The position numbers were made by a program, and so were the translations under genes. From assembly GCA_025093555.1 (NCBI GenBank), contig JAIWNF010000137.1, positions 1 to 32,733 on the forward strand: DNA of 32,733 bases, read 5' to 3'. Every line of letters begins with the position of its first letter. The stretch's first letter is position 1. Below are positions 1-11,119 of this stretch, piece by piece. Source of the DNA: Circinella umbellata. Its lineage: Eukaryota; Mucoromycota; Mucoromycetes; Mucorales; Lichtheimiaceae. The notes under the pieces were generated by a model. That model was not told where the DNA came from. It did no database searches and was given only the letters and a program-made list of their open reading frames with translations.

Positions 1-48
1 ATGAGAATAGAGATTTAGATAAAAAAACGAGGAATTCGTTGAAAAAAA

Positions 49-466
49 TGTTATATCAATCAAATATAATAAAATAAAAGAGACGTAGAAGTCAACGAGA
101 CCCAAAAGAACAATAATTGAACTGAAGTTTATTAAAATAAAATATTATCTCTATTTATATGAATCTTATTATCAGTGGGATATATTGATATGTGTATACG
201 TAAGATTTATATTTGTCATGGCCGTGTGAATTATGAATATAAGATTAATGATATTAAGATTAGACTTTGAGCGGTTGACGATATGATATATCTACGCAGC
301 TGTAACCTTATATCATTATAGAAGACGGACTTCTGTGCTCTTATAAATCATGGTCCAAATAGGGAAATACACGAATGTCAGCAAAGCATAATTAAAGATA
401 CGCTATACTTTAATAATTAGAATGACAAATAATTATCTTTATGAATAATATGTGTTGGATACAACA
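49..466 (-). repeat. Solo LTR, family D, copy 1
   Basis: This 418-bp segment is the reverse complement of the LTR at 12660-13080 and is near-identical over its whole length. Read on the minus strand it begins TGTTGTATCCAACA and ends TTGATATAACA, the usual TG...CA form. A TATA-like CATATAAATAGAG box lies in the conserved body. The flanks (AAAAA on the left, GTTAT on the right) do not match, so no target duplication is visible. No primer-binding or polypurine sequence adjoins it inside the window, so it is either solo or the end of an element that continues to the left. Confidence 0.8.
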
Positions 467-2229
467 GTTATAATATCTTTCTGGTGTTATACTATTGATA
501 ACCGACATAGCAATTATTGTACTAAGCAATATGCACTTTACTAACCATATAGAAGAAGCGTACCTATGGATTTTTATTTATATTTAATGAACATTATAAA
601 TATATTCGTGTATGCATTGCTATTGATTATTATTTAGGAGTGCGTTAATTGTAACGACAATAATATTTTAGAAAGTTTATTATTATATGCATATAATAAA
701 AATCGAGCGATTAGCTAATTTATCTTTAGACATATTATACTATAAATTAACTTTACTATATATTGTATCATAGCAGCTTTTTTATAAACAGCAATTTATA
801 ATTTACTAGAAATATATAAAGATAATTTTGATTATTGTTAGTTTAAAATTAATTTAGCTTATTTATTCTGTCTTATTTTTGAAGAAAATTATATAATGTT
901 AATAGGTTTATGGTTGATTTTTCATGCTCTTTTGTTTACATTATGATAATTTTAGAAAAAAAAACAATATGTTATTATTTATTCTATCCACTAATCAAGA
1001 AATAAAAAAATATCATTTCATCTGTGAAAATAAATATAAGGGTTGTTTTATACTGTTGTTTATCTCCATTACGATATCCTTATAATCCCCTAATTTTTCA
1101 ATGTTGAGCAACTTATGGGTCATTCTCCCTTTTCATTCTTTTTTAAAAGGAGTCCCAATCAGAGGTTTGTTCTTTAACTTCTGTATTTCAATCTTGGTGA
1201 TACGTTTTTTACCTTTTTTAGTAATTATATGAAGTAAGGCCGAGTAACATAAAATGAATTCCAACAAACTATCTAAATCAGTAATCTACATTGAATGTGT
1301 ATAGCGCATGGCTGATTATTGTATACTTACAATCAGGTTCTATCAGCCAGTTTCTGAGGAAGTGTAATAGTTAAATATAGGTAGACAGAAAAGGGGGCTC
1401 GAGAATATATATGATAAAAACGAATTACTGTTTCCTGGTTGTCAGGAACCCCTTTATTTATATACGTCGAAATATCAGGGGCTAATTTACGTCTAACTAA
1501 TATATATCTAATATCAATGATCAACATGTCTATATAGAATAACTATTCTAATATTTTCATATCCAATTATGCGCTCAACTATGCTATCGTCTATCCTTAG
1601 TTTTCCGCGGATAAGCATGTAGATCAACAACCTCATGGTTGAATATATCGTCGTAATGGCCTTACACCATTACAGAATGTATTGTATATACATAGGATAA
1701 ACATATTGGCGAAAAGAAAAAAAAATGTTTATTTTTGGATAAGAACAAGTAAACAACCATAAATGGGTGTGTGTTAGATAATAATATAATAGCACTAGAA
1801 TAGTTTTCAGGAACTTTTATATTTTGATAAATGATCTTTGAAGCACAGTGTCCATATAGTTCTTATATTTAACGATACATTTAATTATTAATAACTTATT
1901 CTGCTATAGTTATTGTATATAATAGACGCTTTTCGTCATTTATTTAGTATAAGCATGACATTGTTATTTCATCGTGGATAAGAAATAATATTTTTGGATT
2001 ATGAAGGAATATATATTAAACTATCATAAAATATTTATGTATTATAACAGCAAATATTTGTGATATGAATGTACTGGTTAACAAGACATAAGAAATAGAA
2101 GGATGTGATAACTAGTTAGTTGCAGATAATAATTAATCATTATAAAGAATTGGGCTTTATTATACCGGGACTCAAAAAAAGGTCTTTGCCCTGAGTAATG
2201 TTCGTTCCTTTATCTTCCATATAATAAAA
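467..2229. other. AT-rich stretch without a recognisable gene
   Basis: About 1.76 kb of very AT-rich DNA. I see no long reading frame, RNA gene or repeat with clear ends. The one coding-like patch is on the minus strand at roughly 1020-1230: about 60 codons broken by a single TGA, with unbiased residues such as HKLLNIEKLGDYKDIV. It could be a decayed gene fragment or chance; no family was recognised. Confidence 0.5.
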
Positions 2230-2979
2230 ATGCCCCAAACTAAACAATACAAGTAAGATAATTTATTTTTATTGTTTGAAGGTCGATCTGCGTTCTAGAT
2301 AAATTAACCTCATTAATTTTTTAGCTGTAGCTTTCATGACGATATGACCAAGAGCATTTGTGCTAAGAAGTACTCGACACAATCAGCTTTGAACAAACAT
2401 ATAAGAAAGCATCATGAGTATCGTTATGGGGAACTGGGGCCTACCAAGTCTCCCAACCACAAGAAGATGACAAACGAGCGTAGTAAGAGGTACAGAGATA
2501 CGCACGCTTTATCCATCCGCCGAAACGAAAACATGAAACGTTGGTTGAGAAAGGGGATTGAAAAGGCTTCGTCCTTAACGACTGATAGTGCATCTACGTT
2601 AAAAAATGAAATTGCTACTAAAGCGAAACATTTATATGAGCAATTAGCTAAATCTCCGGATGTTGATCAAAAACCATTATTGCATGCAACACTAGTATGC
2701 TTAGTTATGAGTCTGGCCCACTATAACTTTGGAGTGCAAGATTTCGTTTCTACGCTAAACCATTTGTTTGGTGATGGATTTTACCAACTTGTTCTCCAAT
2801 TCGACGATTTGGAGAAAAAGGAGGAATTTGAATGGGTGGAGGCAAAAATTTATAAAAAACGATCTCTCGTGATGGTCCTAGGATCCATCGTCCAAGATGT
2901 AGTGGCTCGAACCTATTTTTATAATAAAAGTAGGTTGTTTACCAATGGGGCTCAGGAGTTTATAAAAAATTTTCAATAA
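2230..2979 (+). CDS. C2H2-like zinc-finger protein, two exons (225 aa)
   Basis: The long exon (2325-2979) opens in frame at a pyrimidine-rich acceptor ending TTTTTTAG. A short upstream exon, 2230-2252, starts ATGCCCCAAAC and ends at a GTAAGATA donor. Splicing the 72-bp intron (2253-2324) keeps the frame and adds MPQTKQYNC, which supplies the Y-x-C start of a C2H2 finger. The finger is atypical: C-x10-C-x12-H-x3-H, with ALNKHIRKHH matching the usual helix end. The rest is a mostly helical domain of about 150 residues with a basic linker (RSKRYRDTHALSIRRNENMKRW) and hydrophobic segments; I recognise no family for it. AATAAA overlaps the stop codon region. A DNA-binding role is inferred from the finger alone. 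The gene is not related to the surrounding retroelements and appears intact. Confidence 0.65.
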
Positions 2980-3224
2980 AAAAATATTTGTTTCAACTTT
3001 TTTTCTACATGTGAACCAGCAAAAGTTTTATTTTTATCTGCATAAAAACGAGTTGTATGCCTTACAAATAGTGAATAAAAAGAATTACAGGTATTGATGC
3101 TATAACTTTATTCATTCTCATCGTCTAACACTCCTAATAAAAGAATTTGACAAGAGGCCAGTTACAGTGGTCCATTTTTGACCTTGATGTAACAGTAATG
3201 ATGATCTCATCCAATATTCTTATA

Positions 3225-4062
3225 GCCATAAATAACATTCGAAAACATAAAAGCAGCAACAATAAATTAATCCATTGAAAGAGAAGGATTTTTTTTTTAA
3301 AAAAAGAGAGATACTTATGCAAAACATAAAAACAAAGTCGCTCCATTATTACATCCGTCACGAGGATCGATCCACGTCACCGAAATGATAGTGATATTTC
3401 AATTCTACATTATTTTCATTACAAATAACATTCGATGTCATTAATTCATCAAGAAGAAATTGATTCATTGTCTATTTTATTGAAGGAAAAGGATAATTAT
3501 TTGAAAGAAGGGAGATACACGTACAAAAAATAAAAGTAAAGTCGATCCACTATTACATCCGTCACGAGGATCGATCCACGTCACCGAAACGATAGTGATA
3601 TTTCAATTCTATATTATTTTCATTACAAATAACATTCGAAATCATTAATTCATCAGGAAGAAATTGATCCATTGTCTATTTTATTGAAAGAAGAGGATAA
3701 TTATTTAAAAAAAAGGGAGATACACGTACAAAAAATATAAGGAAAGTCGATCCACTATTAAATCCGTCACGAGGATCGATCCACGTCACCGAAATGATAG
3801 TGATACTTCAATTCCATGTTATTTTCATTACAAATAACATTCGAAAACATAAAAGCAGCAACAATAAATCAATCCATTAAAAAAGAAGGATTTTTTTTTA
3901 AAAAAAGAGAGATACTTATGCAAAACATAAAAACAAAGTCGGCTCCATTATCAAATCCGTCACGAGGATCGATCTACGTCACCGAAATGAATAGTAATAT
4001 TTCAATTCTATATATTATTTTCATTACAAATAACATTCGAAAATATCAATTCATCAAAAAGA
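3225..4062. repeat. Tandem array, about four 193-205-bp units with a conserved core
   Basis: The motif CCGTCACGAGGATCGATCC starts at 3355, 3559, 3764 and 3957, giving spacings of 204, 205 and 193 bp. In each unit it is followed by ACGTCACCGAAA, so about 31 bases are unchanged across all four copies except one C-to-T in the last. The core has the perfect palindrome GGATCGATCC between two direct CGTCAC boxes (CRE-like half-sites). The spacers are of two kinds: before units 1 and 4 an A-rich spacer with 'aaaagcagcaacaataaa', before units 2 and 3 one with 'attgtctattttattgaa'. Spacers vary far more than the core. No gene lies within the array. It begins about 250 bp downstream of the zinc-finger gene. 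Confidence 0.9.
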
Positions 4063-5106
4063 AGTCAGCCTCTCGTTTAAACCAGGAACAAGATTCTGAT
4101 GTATTATCCAACGGGATGAAACACTACGTACTATTGTTGAAAATGTGAATACTTATTGTGATGCTAGAAAATTAACTTATAAAATACAATTGCACCTACG
4201 TATCCACGTTGAGTAGAGAAACAAGAAATATATAGAGTAGTTGTAGTATAACAGAAAATTGTTCTTTTATCCTTATCAATATTAATTAATTATCACAAGG
4301 CCTTTTATAATTTTATTTAGACTTATATCATAACTAGCTGATTTTAATTTGTTTTATAAACATAATCAATAATAATAACTACTTCGATTGAAAAAATCAA
4401 CTACATATTATACATAATAAATGGTGCTGTTATAGTAAAGTACAAAACAGAAGTTGCATTTTGTATAAAACCTGGCTTCAAATGTTTTTGATAAATAGAT
4501 TTGGATTTATATCGATATGTGGGTCCTTTTATTTAATTAGTTCTAATAATTATAAGTTATACATATAAGAAATTCTAGATCGTATTTGATAGTATAGTAC
4601 TAGTAAACCTTTATTTAATCCATCATTTACATATCTATATCAACATCAAATAATACATGCTGCTTTTCTCCTTTTCTTATAATTATCATGCACTGAATAT
4701 ACCTGTATGTGTTTAGCACTAGAATATGCTTGATTTATCCTAAGAATGGTAACCCCAATTAAGTGCTACGTACCTATTTTTTTATCTCTCCAACCTCTAT
4801 TTGCCAATGCTATCAAATACATATTATATATTATTGCTTGTTCTACGTTACCTTACCAAGATTAACCAATTCCTATTCTTCTACCATATAAAATGGCATA
4901 ATAATCATTGTTATTATAATGTCGCCATTCAATATCCAGCAAGTGATACAAATTAAAGATTCCTTATACTCTACCTATCCATGCATATTACGCATATAGA
5001 CATGCCTATTGAGCCCTGAAATATCTATCTTTAATAGATGTCAAATGAAAGATATAGCACGTAATAAATATGCGAACCAATAGTATATATCAGTCATACT
5101 TTTCTT
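4063..5106. other. AT-rich stretch, nothing recognised
   Basis: About 1 kb of AT-rich DNA between the tandem array and the polyglutamine gene. I see no reading frame, structural RNA, LTR end or tandem repeat here. Confidence 0.5.
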
Positions 5107-6178
5107 TTAAATATATAAAAAATCTATGAAATGGATGGTGAAGTTTTCTTCTTAAAGAAAGAAACAAATGGAAGGGAAACAAAAAAAAAGCTGCAACAGC
5201 TACCGTGGCATTCAATGTCACTGATTATTAAGATGTACCTATGTACATAGATAATGTATTAGTATCGTGATATACCCTACTCACACAATGATACACATAT
5301 AGATATACATACGGGATCTTTTTGCAGCATTTGATTCTTCTATATAGCCTGGTGTGTTGCTGTTAAATATTTCGCTTGACTTGCAGAACATATCAAACTT
5401 TTCTTGCAATGCAAAGAAGCTTCCTCTTGCGTTGTTCTTGCTGTTCATTTTGTCAACAAACTGCGTCCCCAAAGCTTATAACAAAAAAAAACCCATAAAT
5501 CCGCTTGTATTGTTAATGGATGTTTTTTTCATAGAAGATTTTTTTATACAAAAAAAAACTTACGTGTTCCAACTAGTCGCATTTTTCTCCATTTGTGGCG
5601 GAATTCACATGTTCCAAATAACACCACACACTCCAGACCTGTCAGATCCCGAAGTTGGAGGATATTCTTCCGCAAAACTTCAATTACCTCATCGGATACC
5701 CATAACTTCTGCTGCATGGACATGTTGTTTGTGGTCACTACATATCCATGTTCAGAGTTGAAGTCATTTGCTTCACGTTGTACCCTCTTTAAATCTTCGG
5801 GATCCACTTTCCTGTATTCTTCGGAAAGCATCTTGTTTATTGCCTTGGTCCCAGCCTTGTCAATTTGTTGGTCAGAGGCTATATTATGGATTGACCGATA
5901 TTTTTCTTGATTCCAAAATATAAGTACACATTGTCATTTTTTGATCGCCTGAAAATACTAATCAATTTTACCTGTCAATTCCTTTCGCTTTTCTGAAGCA
6001 TATTGCGTCCAAACATTGCGAGATTTTGCGCAAGTAAACAGCTTTACAGGCTTGGCACCAAACAGCTCCTCAACTTGACCAAGTGCTAGCCCACATGCGT
6101 TTGCAATGGCTAGCTTTTTCTTGGCAAGGTCTTCCTTCGCCTCATCAACAAGATTGCCAGCAAGTTCCTTACCTGATA

Positions 6179-6224
<46 letters not shown>

Positions 6225-6356
6225 TTGTTGTTGGTGTTCAATTTTGCCTTTTTCGAGTTGAAATACCCAACCTTCAAGCACAACGCGCGACTCTTCCTTG
6301 GGCTCAAGGTCAAGCAAACGCATTAGTCTAACTTCGATTTCGGACAAAGTGGTCAT
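5107..6356 (-). CDS. Spliced gene for a polyglutamine protein (about 310 aa)
   Basis: Four exons on the minus strand fit one frame: 6356-5972, 5905-5564, 5474-5313 and 5150-5107. The introns are 66, 89 and 162 bp, all GT-AG; the second has a strong GTAAGT donor. I chose the start at 6356 (MTTLSEIEV) because the longer frame upstream is hydrophobic AT-rich translation without coding character. Exon 1 carries an uninterrupted run of about 18 glutamines near residue 45, then an Ala/Leu/Lys-rich helix. Exons 1-2 contain W-x2-Y and helical spacing (NVWTQYASEKRKEL, then MLSEEYRKVDPEDLKRV) that vaguely resembles an HMG box, but this is weak. Exon 3 ends near SNAAKRSR. The last exon is short and the least certain part. 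It reads as a host gene with no retroelement domain; function unknown. Confidence 0.6.
6178..6235 (-). repeat. Trinucleotide tract encoding polyglutamine
   Basis: A (GCTGTT)n/(GTT)n tract on the plus strand, read as CAA/CAG codons on the minus strand inside exon 1 of the polyglutamine gene. CAA and CAG are mixed, which should make it less prone to slippage than a pure CAG run. Confidence 0.9.
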
Positions 6357-6461
6357 GTTAGAAAGGTGAAAAAGAAAATAAACAAAAATATTAAGCTGCA
6401 CTAGGATTAAGAAAATAAGGTACCGGGTGGCGGGAAGCCAAAAAGAGAAAAAAGCAGTCAA

Positions 6462-6780
6462 GATAGCTGAGCTGAATTGTTTTTCTGGTTAACTGACCGT
6501 GCAATCAATCAGTAGAGAGACCGTTTGAGAACCAGCAAATATCGATGTATTAGGTGCATTTTTTTCCTTTTTTTTTATTCATTTATTATCCTCACTTTGA
6601 TATTTTTTTACTTAATCTTCTTTTTTTCTTTTTCTTTTTTTTATATGTACATTATATATATGTATATTTATTCTTTTTTATTTCCTTGAAATTTTTCAAT
6701 AAAACAATAAAATTAGGTCAAACTTTTTTACTTTTATTATATGTATGCTACATATGGGACTTGATACCATTAACCATGGA
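6462..6780. other. T-rich spacer between polyQ gene and chromovirus LTR
   Basis: A 319-bp T-rich stretch upstream of the polyglutamine gene. It presumably contains that gene's promoter, but I see no unambiguous TATA or other element. It ends at the proposed left end of LTR E. Confidence 0.4.
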
Positions 6781-7267
6781 TGTAATATTAGCCGGCGGGA
6801 TTTAAAATATTTTTAATATTGGACAAATGACGGTTTTGTCATATGGATGGGAACTATGGATAAAATAAGGTAAGATAAAATAAATAGAGATAGAAATGGA
6901 TAACAAAGATAAGTCTTGTGAGAATCAATTAGGTCTTTTATTATATGAATAAAGTATCAAGATAAAAAGATAACTTTATATTATTTAATTTTAAGTCTAT
7001 ATTTATATTCTTTGGTATATAATTTCCCTATCCTATGATGATGGGTTCACTTGTTGTTTTAGTTTCAGTATATTGATATATGATATGTTTTATATTATTA
7101 TTATTATTGGTATATGATTGTGATTGGTATATTATTATTGTTATATATTTCATTTGGTATGATTTGCTTAATATGGTATAATAGAGAAGTAACTGATATT
7201 ATTATGTTTGAGTTGGATTGGTGTATATTATTATTATTTATTTTTGATAGTGGGTAGGAATATCACA
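6781..7267 (-). repeat. 3' LTR of chromovirus (LTR E)
   Basis: On the minus strand a purine tract (GAGAGGGGGTAA) is followed directly by TGTGATATTCC, the expected start of a 3' LTR. The proposed far end, GGCTAATATTACA, mirrors it (TGTGATATT against AATATTACA, one mismatch), giving 487 bp. No second copy is in the window because the element is truncated, so the left boundary rests only on this inverted repeat. Confidence 0.6.
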
Positions 7268-7282
7268 TTACCCCCTCTCAGG
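7268..7282 (-). promoter_or_regulatory. Polypurine tract of chromovirus
   Basis: Minus strand CCTGAGAGGGGGTAA, immediately before the LTR start TGTGATA. It lies about 70 bp past the end of the chromodomain reading frame, the right place for a plus-strand priming site. Confidence 0.6.
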
Positions 7283-7352
7283 TTGCTTCTCATTATTTAT
7301 GTTTATGTTTATGTTTGTGTAATTACTTATTTTGTTTAGATCGTGTAGATCT

Positions 7353-9590
7353 TCAGAATGAAGTTTCCGAGTTTGAAATTTTTCTTTTGTTTGTCATAGT
7401 ATTTGTATTTTTTGTATTCTTTATCTTTGTGTTTGGTTCTGTGCCTAATCGTTTCCAATATTCTGATATCGTTTTTTGTTGAAAGAACGTTTCTGCTCTT
7501 TGCCATGTATCATCCTTTTTCTCATATCCTACCCATCTTACTTTATATTCATAAATACTGGGTTCTATTTCGCAGTGTGCAACAATTACTTTTACTTCAT
7601 ACAATTCATCACAAGGGATTACTTCATCTTGTGAGATTAATTTTAAAAGATTGGGTGGATGGTTAGAAGGTTTTGAATTTCCCATTTCGTCTTTTAGCAC
7701 ATAAGAACCTCCACATGTTTTTCTTATAATGAGATATGGACCATAATATTCGTTTTCTAATTTGCTATCTTTGTCTGTTACTCTAACTATGACATGGCTG
7801 TTTGGTGGAAAGTCAATAATTAAATGTTTTTATTGAATTTCTGTGCCTGTGCATAAAGTATGGCTTTTACACGTTCATTGATTGCAGGAAAAGCAACTGT
7901 TTCTATTTTGTGTATTCTTTTCTTTAATTTATTATATGATAATGGCTCTATGCCTATTTCATTTCTAAAATCTTGGAACTGGTTCATTTTTCTAGCAAAC
8001 ATTAATGTGTAGAGAGCTGTGTCCATACATTTTGATATTTTAGCATTTATAGCTAGTTGAATTCCTGGAACGAAAATATCCCATGACTTGATTATACCTC
8101 TAATGCTTTTTCTTAAAGCACGCACTGATGTTTGTACATATCGTTCTGCTGGATTAGATCGAGTATGATATGGTGTACTTTTGCGGTGGTAAACACCTGC
8201 AGCTTCTGTTAACTTTTCCATTATCGAATTGACAAATTCAGGTCCCCAGTCTGTGTTTATATAATGTGGGAAGCTAAAATCTTGACATATTTATATTAAT
8301 ATTTTCGCTACTGTGTCAGATTGTTTATTTAGTATAGCGCGAAGAATAGTAAATTTGGTACACAAATCTACGGCAACAATTAGGTAGTTATTTCCAGAAA
8401 GTGTGGTCTTGAATGGACCAGCTAAATCTAATGCCCAGTGATCTACAGGGAGATAAGATTGGACAGGATGTAATGGATGGTATCCATGTTTTATAATGTT
8501 ATTTTTAGCACATGTATCACAAACACATACAACACTCAGTGCTTGGTAAAAAATACTGTTCCAGTTAAATCCTTGGCTTCGTAAACCTTTTGTCATGGCT
8601 TCAGCGCCAAAGTGACCAAAGTTATGCTGATCTAATAATAATTTATGTCGATCTTCCACTGGTGGTGTGATCATGTCAATAATTGGATTATCAGCATGTA
8701 AGGAATGTATATGTATGATATCGCTTGTATTTGAATTTTTATTATTATATGTGTTTAATTGCGGAAGTGAATGTTGCAGTTGTGTTAGAACTGGAGCATT
8801 ACCCCCTCTCAAAGATGTGATGTCATCGATGTCTTCATATAGGCGGCTCAATAGGTCTGGTAGGGTATTTTGTAAACCTGGAATATGGATGATTTTCATA
8901 CCAGGATATGATAAACTAGTTTCTAGCCAGTCAATCATCATGCGATTAGCTATTGGTTGTGTTTGTAACCAGCATAGTGAGCGATGGTCAGTATTAAGTT
9001 CAAATTCGCGACCATATATATATTGGTGGAATTTATGAAGAGCGAAGATGATGGCAAGAAGTTCTTTCTTGGTAGTTGAATAATTTCTTTCTGACTTAGA
9101 AAGAGTACAAGACATGAAAGCAATATGTTGTGTTTCATTTTTTATTATTTGATATAGAACGCAAGCTATGCCAGAGTTGCTAGCATCAGTACCTATGTAA
9201 AATTTCTCATGTAAAGATGGATAGCGTAATATAGAAGTCTTGGTTAAAATTTGATGTACAGTGTCAAATGCTTTTTGTTGTGCTGAACCCCATTTGCCTT
9301 TGAGTGACTTTTCATGACGTAAAGCATCAATTGGAGCCATGATTTTAGCACAGTTGGGTATTGATGAGCGGTAATAATTTATTAATCCACCAAATTTCAT
9401 GCAATCTTTGCCTGTTTGTAAAGGAGGATAGTCTAAAACGGTTGTTACTTTACGAACGTCAAGAGAAATACCTTTAGTCGAGAGTCGAGACACTAAATCC
9501 TAATAAATGTGTGCTTGCTTGAGCGAAATTACATTTGTCTAGATTAAGAATAAGATTGGCATCGGTCAATATTTTTATAACTTGTGTCAT
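7353..9590 (-). pseudogene. pol: Truncated chromovirus (Ty3/Gypsy) pol: RT end, RNase H, integrase, chromodomain
   Basis: Minus strand, in order: the tail of reverse transcriptase (ANLILNLDKCNFAQ... HLLGF, 9590-9500), RT connection, RNase H (YIGTDASNSGIA, then LNTDHRSL), integrase HHCC region (H at DQHNFGHFG, C at CVCDTC), integrase core with WALDLAGPF, a second Asp in NTDWGPEF and Glu in NPAERY, a GPY/F-like stretch (ENEYYGPYLI), and a C-terminal chromodomain (YEVKVIVAH... EYKVRWVGYEKKDDTWQ). The gag, protease and most of RT are missing. It is broken by a frameshift near 9494, an in-frame TAA near 8286 in the integrase core, and another frameshift near 7830. In this clade the chromodomain tethers integration to modified histones. 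The gene cannot make a working protein. Confidence 0.9.
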
Positions 9591-9837
9591 GGCCATGTGA
9601 ATTATAAATATAAGATTAATAATATTAAGATTAGACTTTGAGCGGTTGACAATATGATATATCTATGCAGTTGTTAGCTTGTATCATTATAGAAGATGGA
9701 CTTCTGTGTTCTTATAAATCATGGTCCAAATAGGGAAATACATAAAATGTCAGTAAAGCATAATTAAAGATACACTTTACTTTAATAATTAAAATGACAA
9801 ATAATTATCTTTATGAATAATATATGTTGAATCAACA
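9585..9837 (-). repeat. Partial LTR, family D, copy 2, fused to the chromovirus RT
   Basis: Matches the first ~253 bp of the family D LTR (from TGTTGAATCAACA at 9837 leftwards) and lacks the remaining ~165 bp. It stops exactly where the RT frame begins; TGTCAT at 9585-9590 can be read as part of either. It is more diverged than copies 1 and 3. Since family D is not the LTR of the chromovirus (which has LTR E), this is a deletion or recombination junction, not an intact 5' LTR. Confidence 0.75.
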
Positions 9838-10228
9838 AATATTATCAAATAATAGTATTATGCAAAACCGCATGATCGTTATCATGCTAATATTAAGAAA
9901 TAACAAAAATCAAAATAAATTAAAACAGAATATTGATTAATATGATTAATGAGAAGCAATACAAAAATAATAAATTATAGATCATTAAAATGATCTTCCA
10001 TAATATCATAAAAGAGAACGATATTAAAAATGGGAGGGAAACGTGGAAGGTAATAATAATAAATTATATAAATGTGGATAGGGGGCAAAGGGCACAACAG
10101 GTAAATACGTTAGGCAGAAGTATTTACCCGGCAACGACCCGGATTCCTGGGTTGGAATCGTCGCTTCGCCGTCACGTTTGAAGCTGATGCGGAACTAGGA
10201 GTAAAACCCGCTTCAGACGCGACATAGA
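9838..10228. other. Non-coding stretch, possibly a diverged LTR fragment
   Basis: The left half is A-rich; the right half (about 10080-10228) is unusually GC-rich for this window, with a potential stem GATTCC...GGAATC near 10141-10160. 'TATCATGCTAAT' and the A-rich-then-GC-rich layout recall the 1-kb LTR B, so it may be an old relative. No TGTCA end precedes LTR A1, and I see no gene. Confidence 0.35.
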
Positions 10229-10386
10229 TGACACGTGGTAGAGTTTCCTTTGTTGTAAAGTCTGTCAAAAATCAATCAAAAGAAAAAGGTAAAAGTAAAA
10301 GTAAAAGGGATAGAAAAGATCAAGATTTATTATTTTGCGGTTGAACCGCCCATATTTATACGTACTTAAGTGGTCACATGACCACC
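10229..10386 (-). repeat. LTR A1, left part
   Basis: Starts TGACACGTGGTAGAG and matches LTR A2 (31605-31841) up to GGTCACATGACCA. It is interrupted by element I and resumes at 20288. Orientation is minus, judged from A2, whose polypurine and primer sites are visible. On the minus strand the LTR has a TATAAATATGGG box. Flank on the left is ATAGA, which does not match the ACTC on the far right, so A1 has no visible target duplication. Confidence 0.85.
10383..10386. repeat. Target site duplication of element I (left), CACC
   Basis: CACC here and at 20288-20291. Removing element I and one copy gives GACCACCCAAGG, the same length as GACCATCCAAGG at the uninterrupted site in LTR A2 (about 31755). 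Confidence 0.75.
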
Positions 10387-10901
10387 TGTAGTGATGGAAA
10401 ATAGTTGAAGAGTGTGACTTTGAAATTTGTCACAACTACAATTAATCTCTATCCTGCGTTATGGGAATTATAAAAACCGTATTCATTCACACACAAATAA
10501 AAACAGACTCTTTTCCCCTTTTCTCACTGTTTTTCATCTCTTGGCTCGGATTAGTCAAGTCGTATTTCAAGTGTTGTCTGTTTCAAGTATTTTGTATGTG
10601 AAGGAACAAGAGAGTCCGTTTGGTCAAGTCCTTATTATGATTTATTAATTAGTCTTATCATTATATAGTTTTTGATTCATCCTATTATTTTGTATCGCTG
10701 GTTTCCAGTTGTTTATATCTCATTGTATTGTTGTATCTCTGCTGTTGCAGTCGTTCATATCTCTGTCTTCCTATATTGTATTGGTATGGATTAGTCTTTT
10801 ATTATTTCTCATATATTATATCCCCAATTTTTATGTCTTGTATCTAATTCTCTATTATTACTGGTTTAGTGTGACAGTCTATTTCTGAACTTAGTACAAT
10901 A
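10387..10901 (+). repeat. 5' LTR of element I
   Basis: Begins TGTAGTGATGG. It is near-identical to 19773-20287; by eye about a dozen differences, mostly transitions. TTATAAAAACC near 10468 is a plausible TATA box. The exact 3' end is uncertain: the shared sequence runs to ...AGTACAATA, and only that end fits the CACC duplication, although a canonical CA end (10898) lies three bases earlier. Confidence 0.85.
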
Positions 10902-10905
10902 AAAG

Positions 10906-10917
10906 TGGTGGAGAAGC
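10906..10917 (+). promoter_or_regulatory. Putative primer-binding site of element I
   Basis: TGGTGGAGAAGC lies four bases after the 5' LTR. A TGG start near the LTR end is what a tRNA 3' CCA would pair with. The tRNA is not identified. Confidence 0.4.
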
Positions 10918-11119
10918 AGAGTAGTAGCTTCTACTAAATCAATACAAATACCTAGTAATATTATCTCGACTGGCGATATAATCATTAGTCATAAAAGAAA
11001 CTCGTCTGTCCAAAGAAAAATAATAATAACGCACATAACCTCATGATTCTGCAGACCTTTAAAAGAAAAAAATATAAATACAAATACAAATAAACAAAGC
11101 AACTCCTTGGTATTGATAA

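Noticed and set aside
3225..4062. CRISPR-like repeat-spacer look of the tandem array
   Set aside because: The units are ~200 bp with spacers related to each other, in a eukaryotic context; CRISPR repeats and spacers are ~25-40 bp and spacers are unrelated.
6083..6331. Plus-strand frame with Val/Ala repeats over the CTG tract
   Set aside because: It is the antisense of the polyglutamine tract. The minus-strand gene has splice sites and coding character; this one does not.
10120..10200. tRNA or SINE head near GGTTGGAATCG
   Set aside because: The B-box-like word has no matching A box or cloverleaf around it; only a bulged stem forms.
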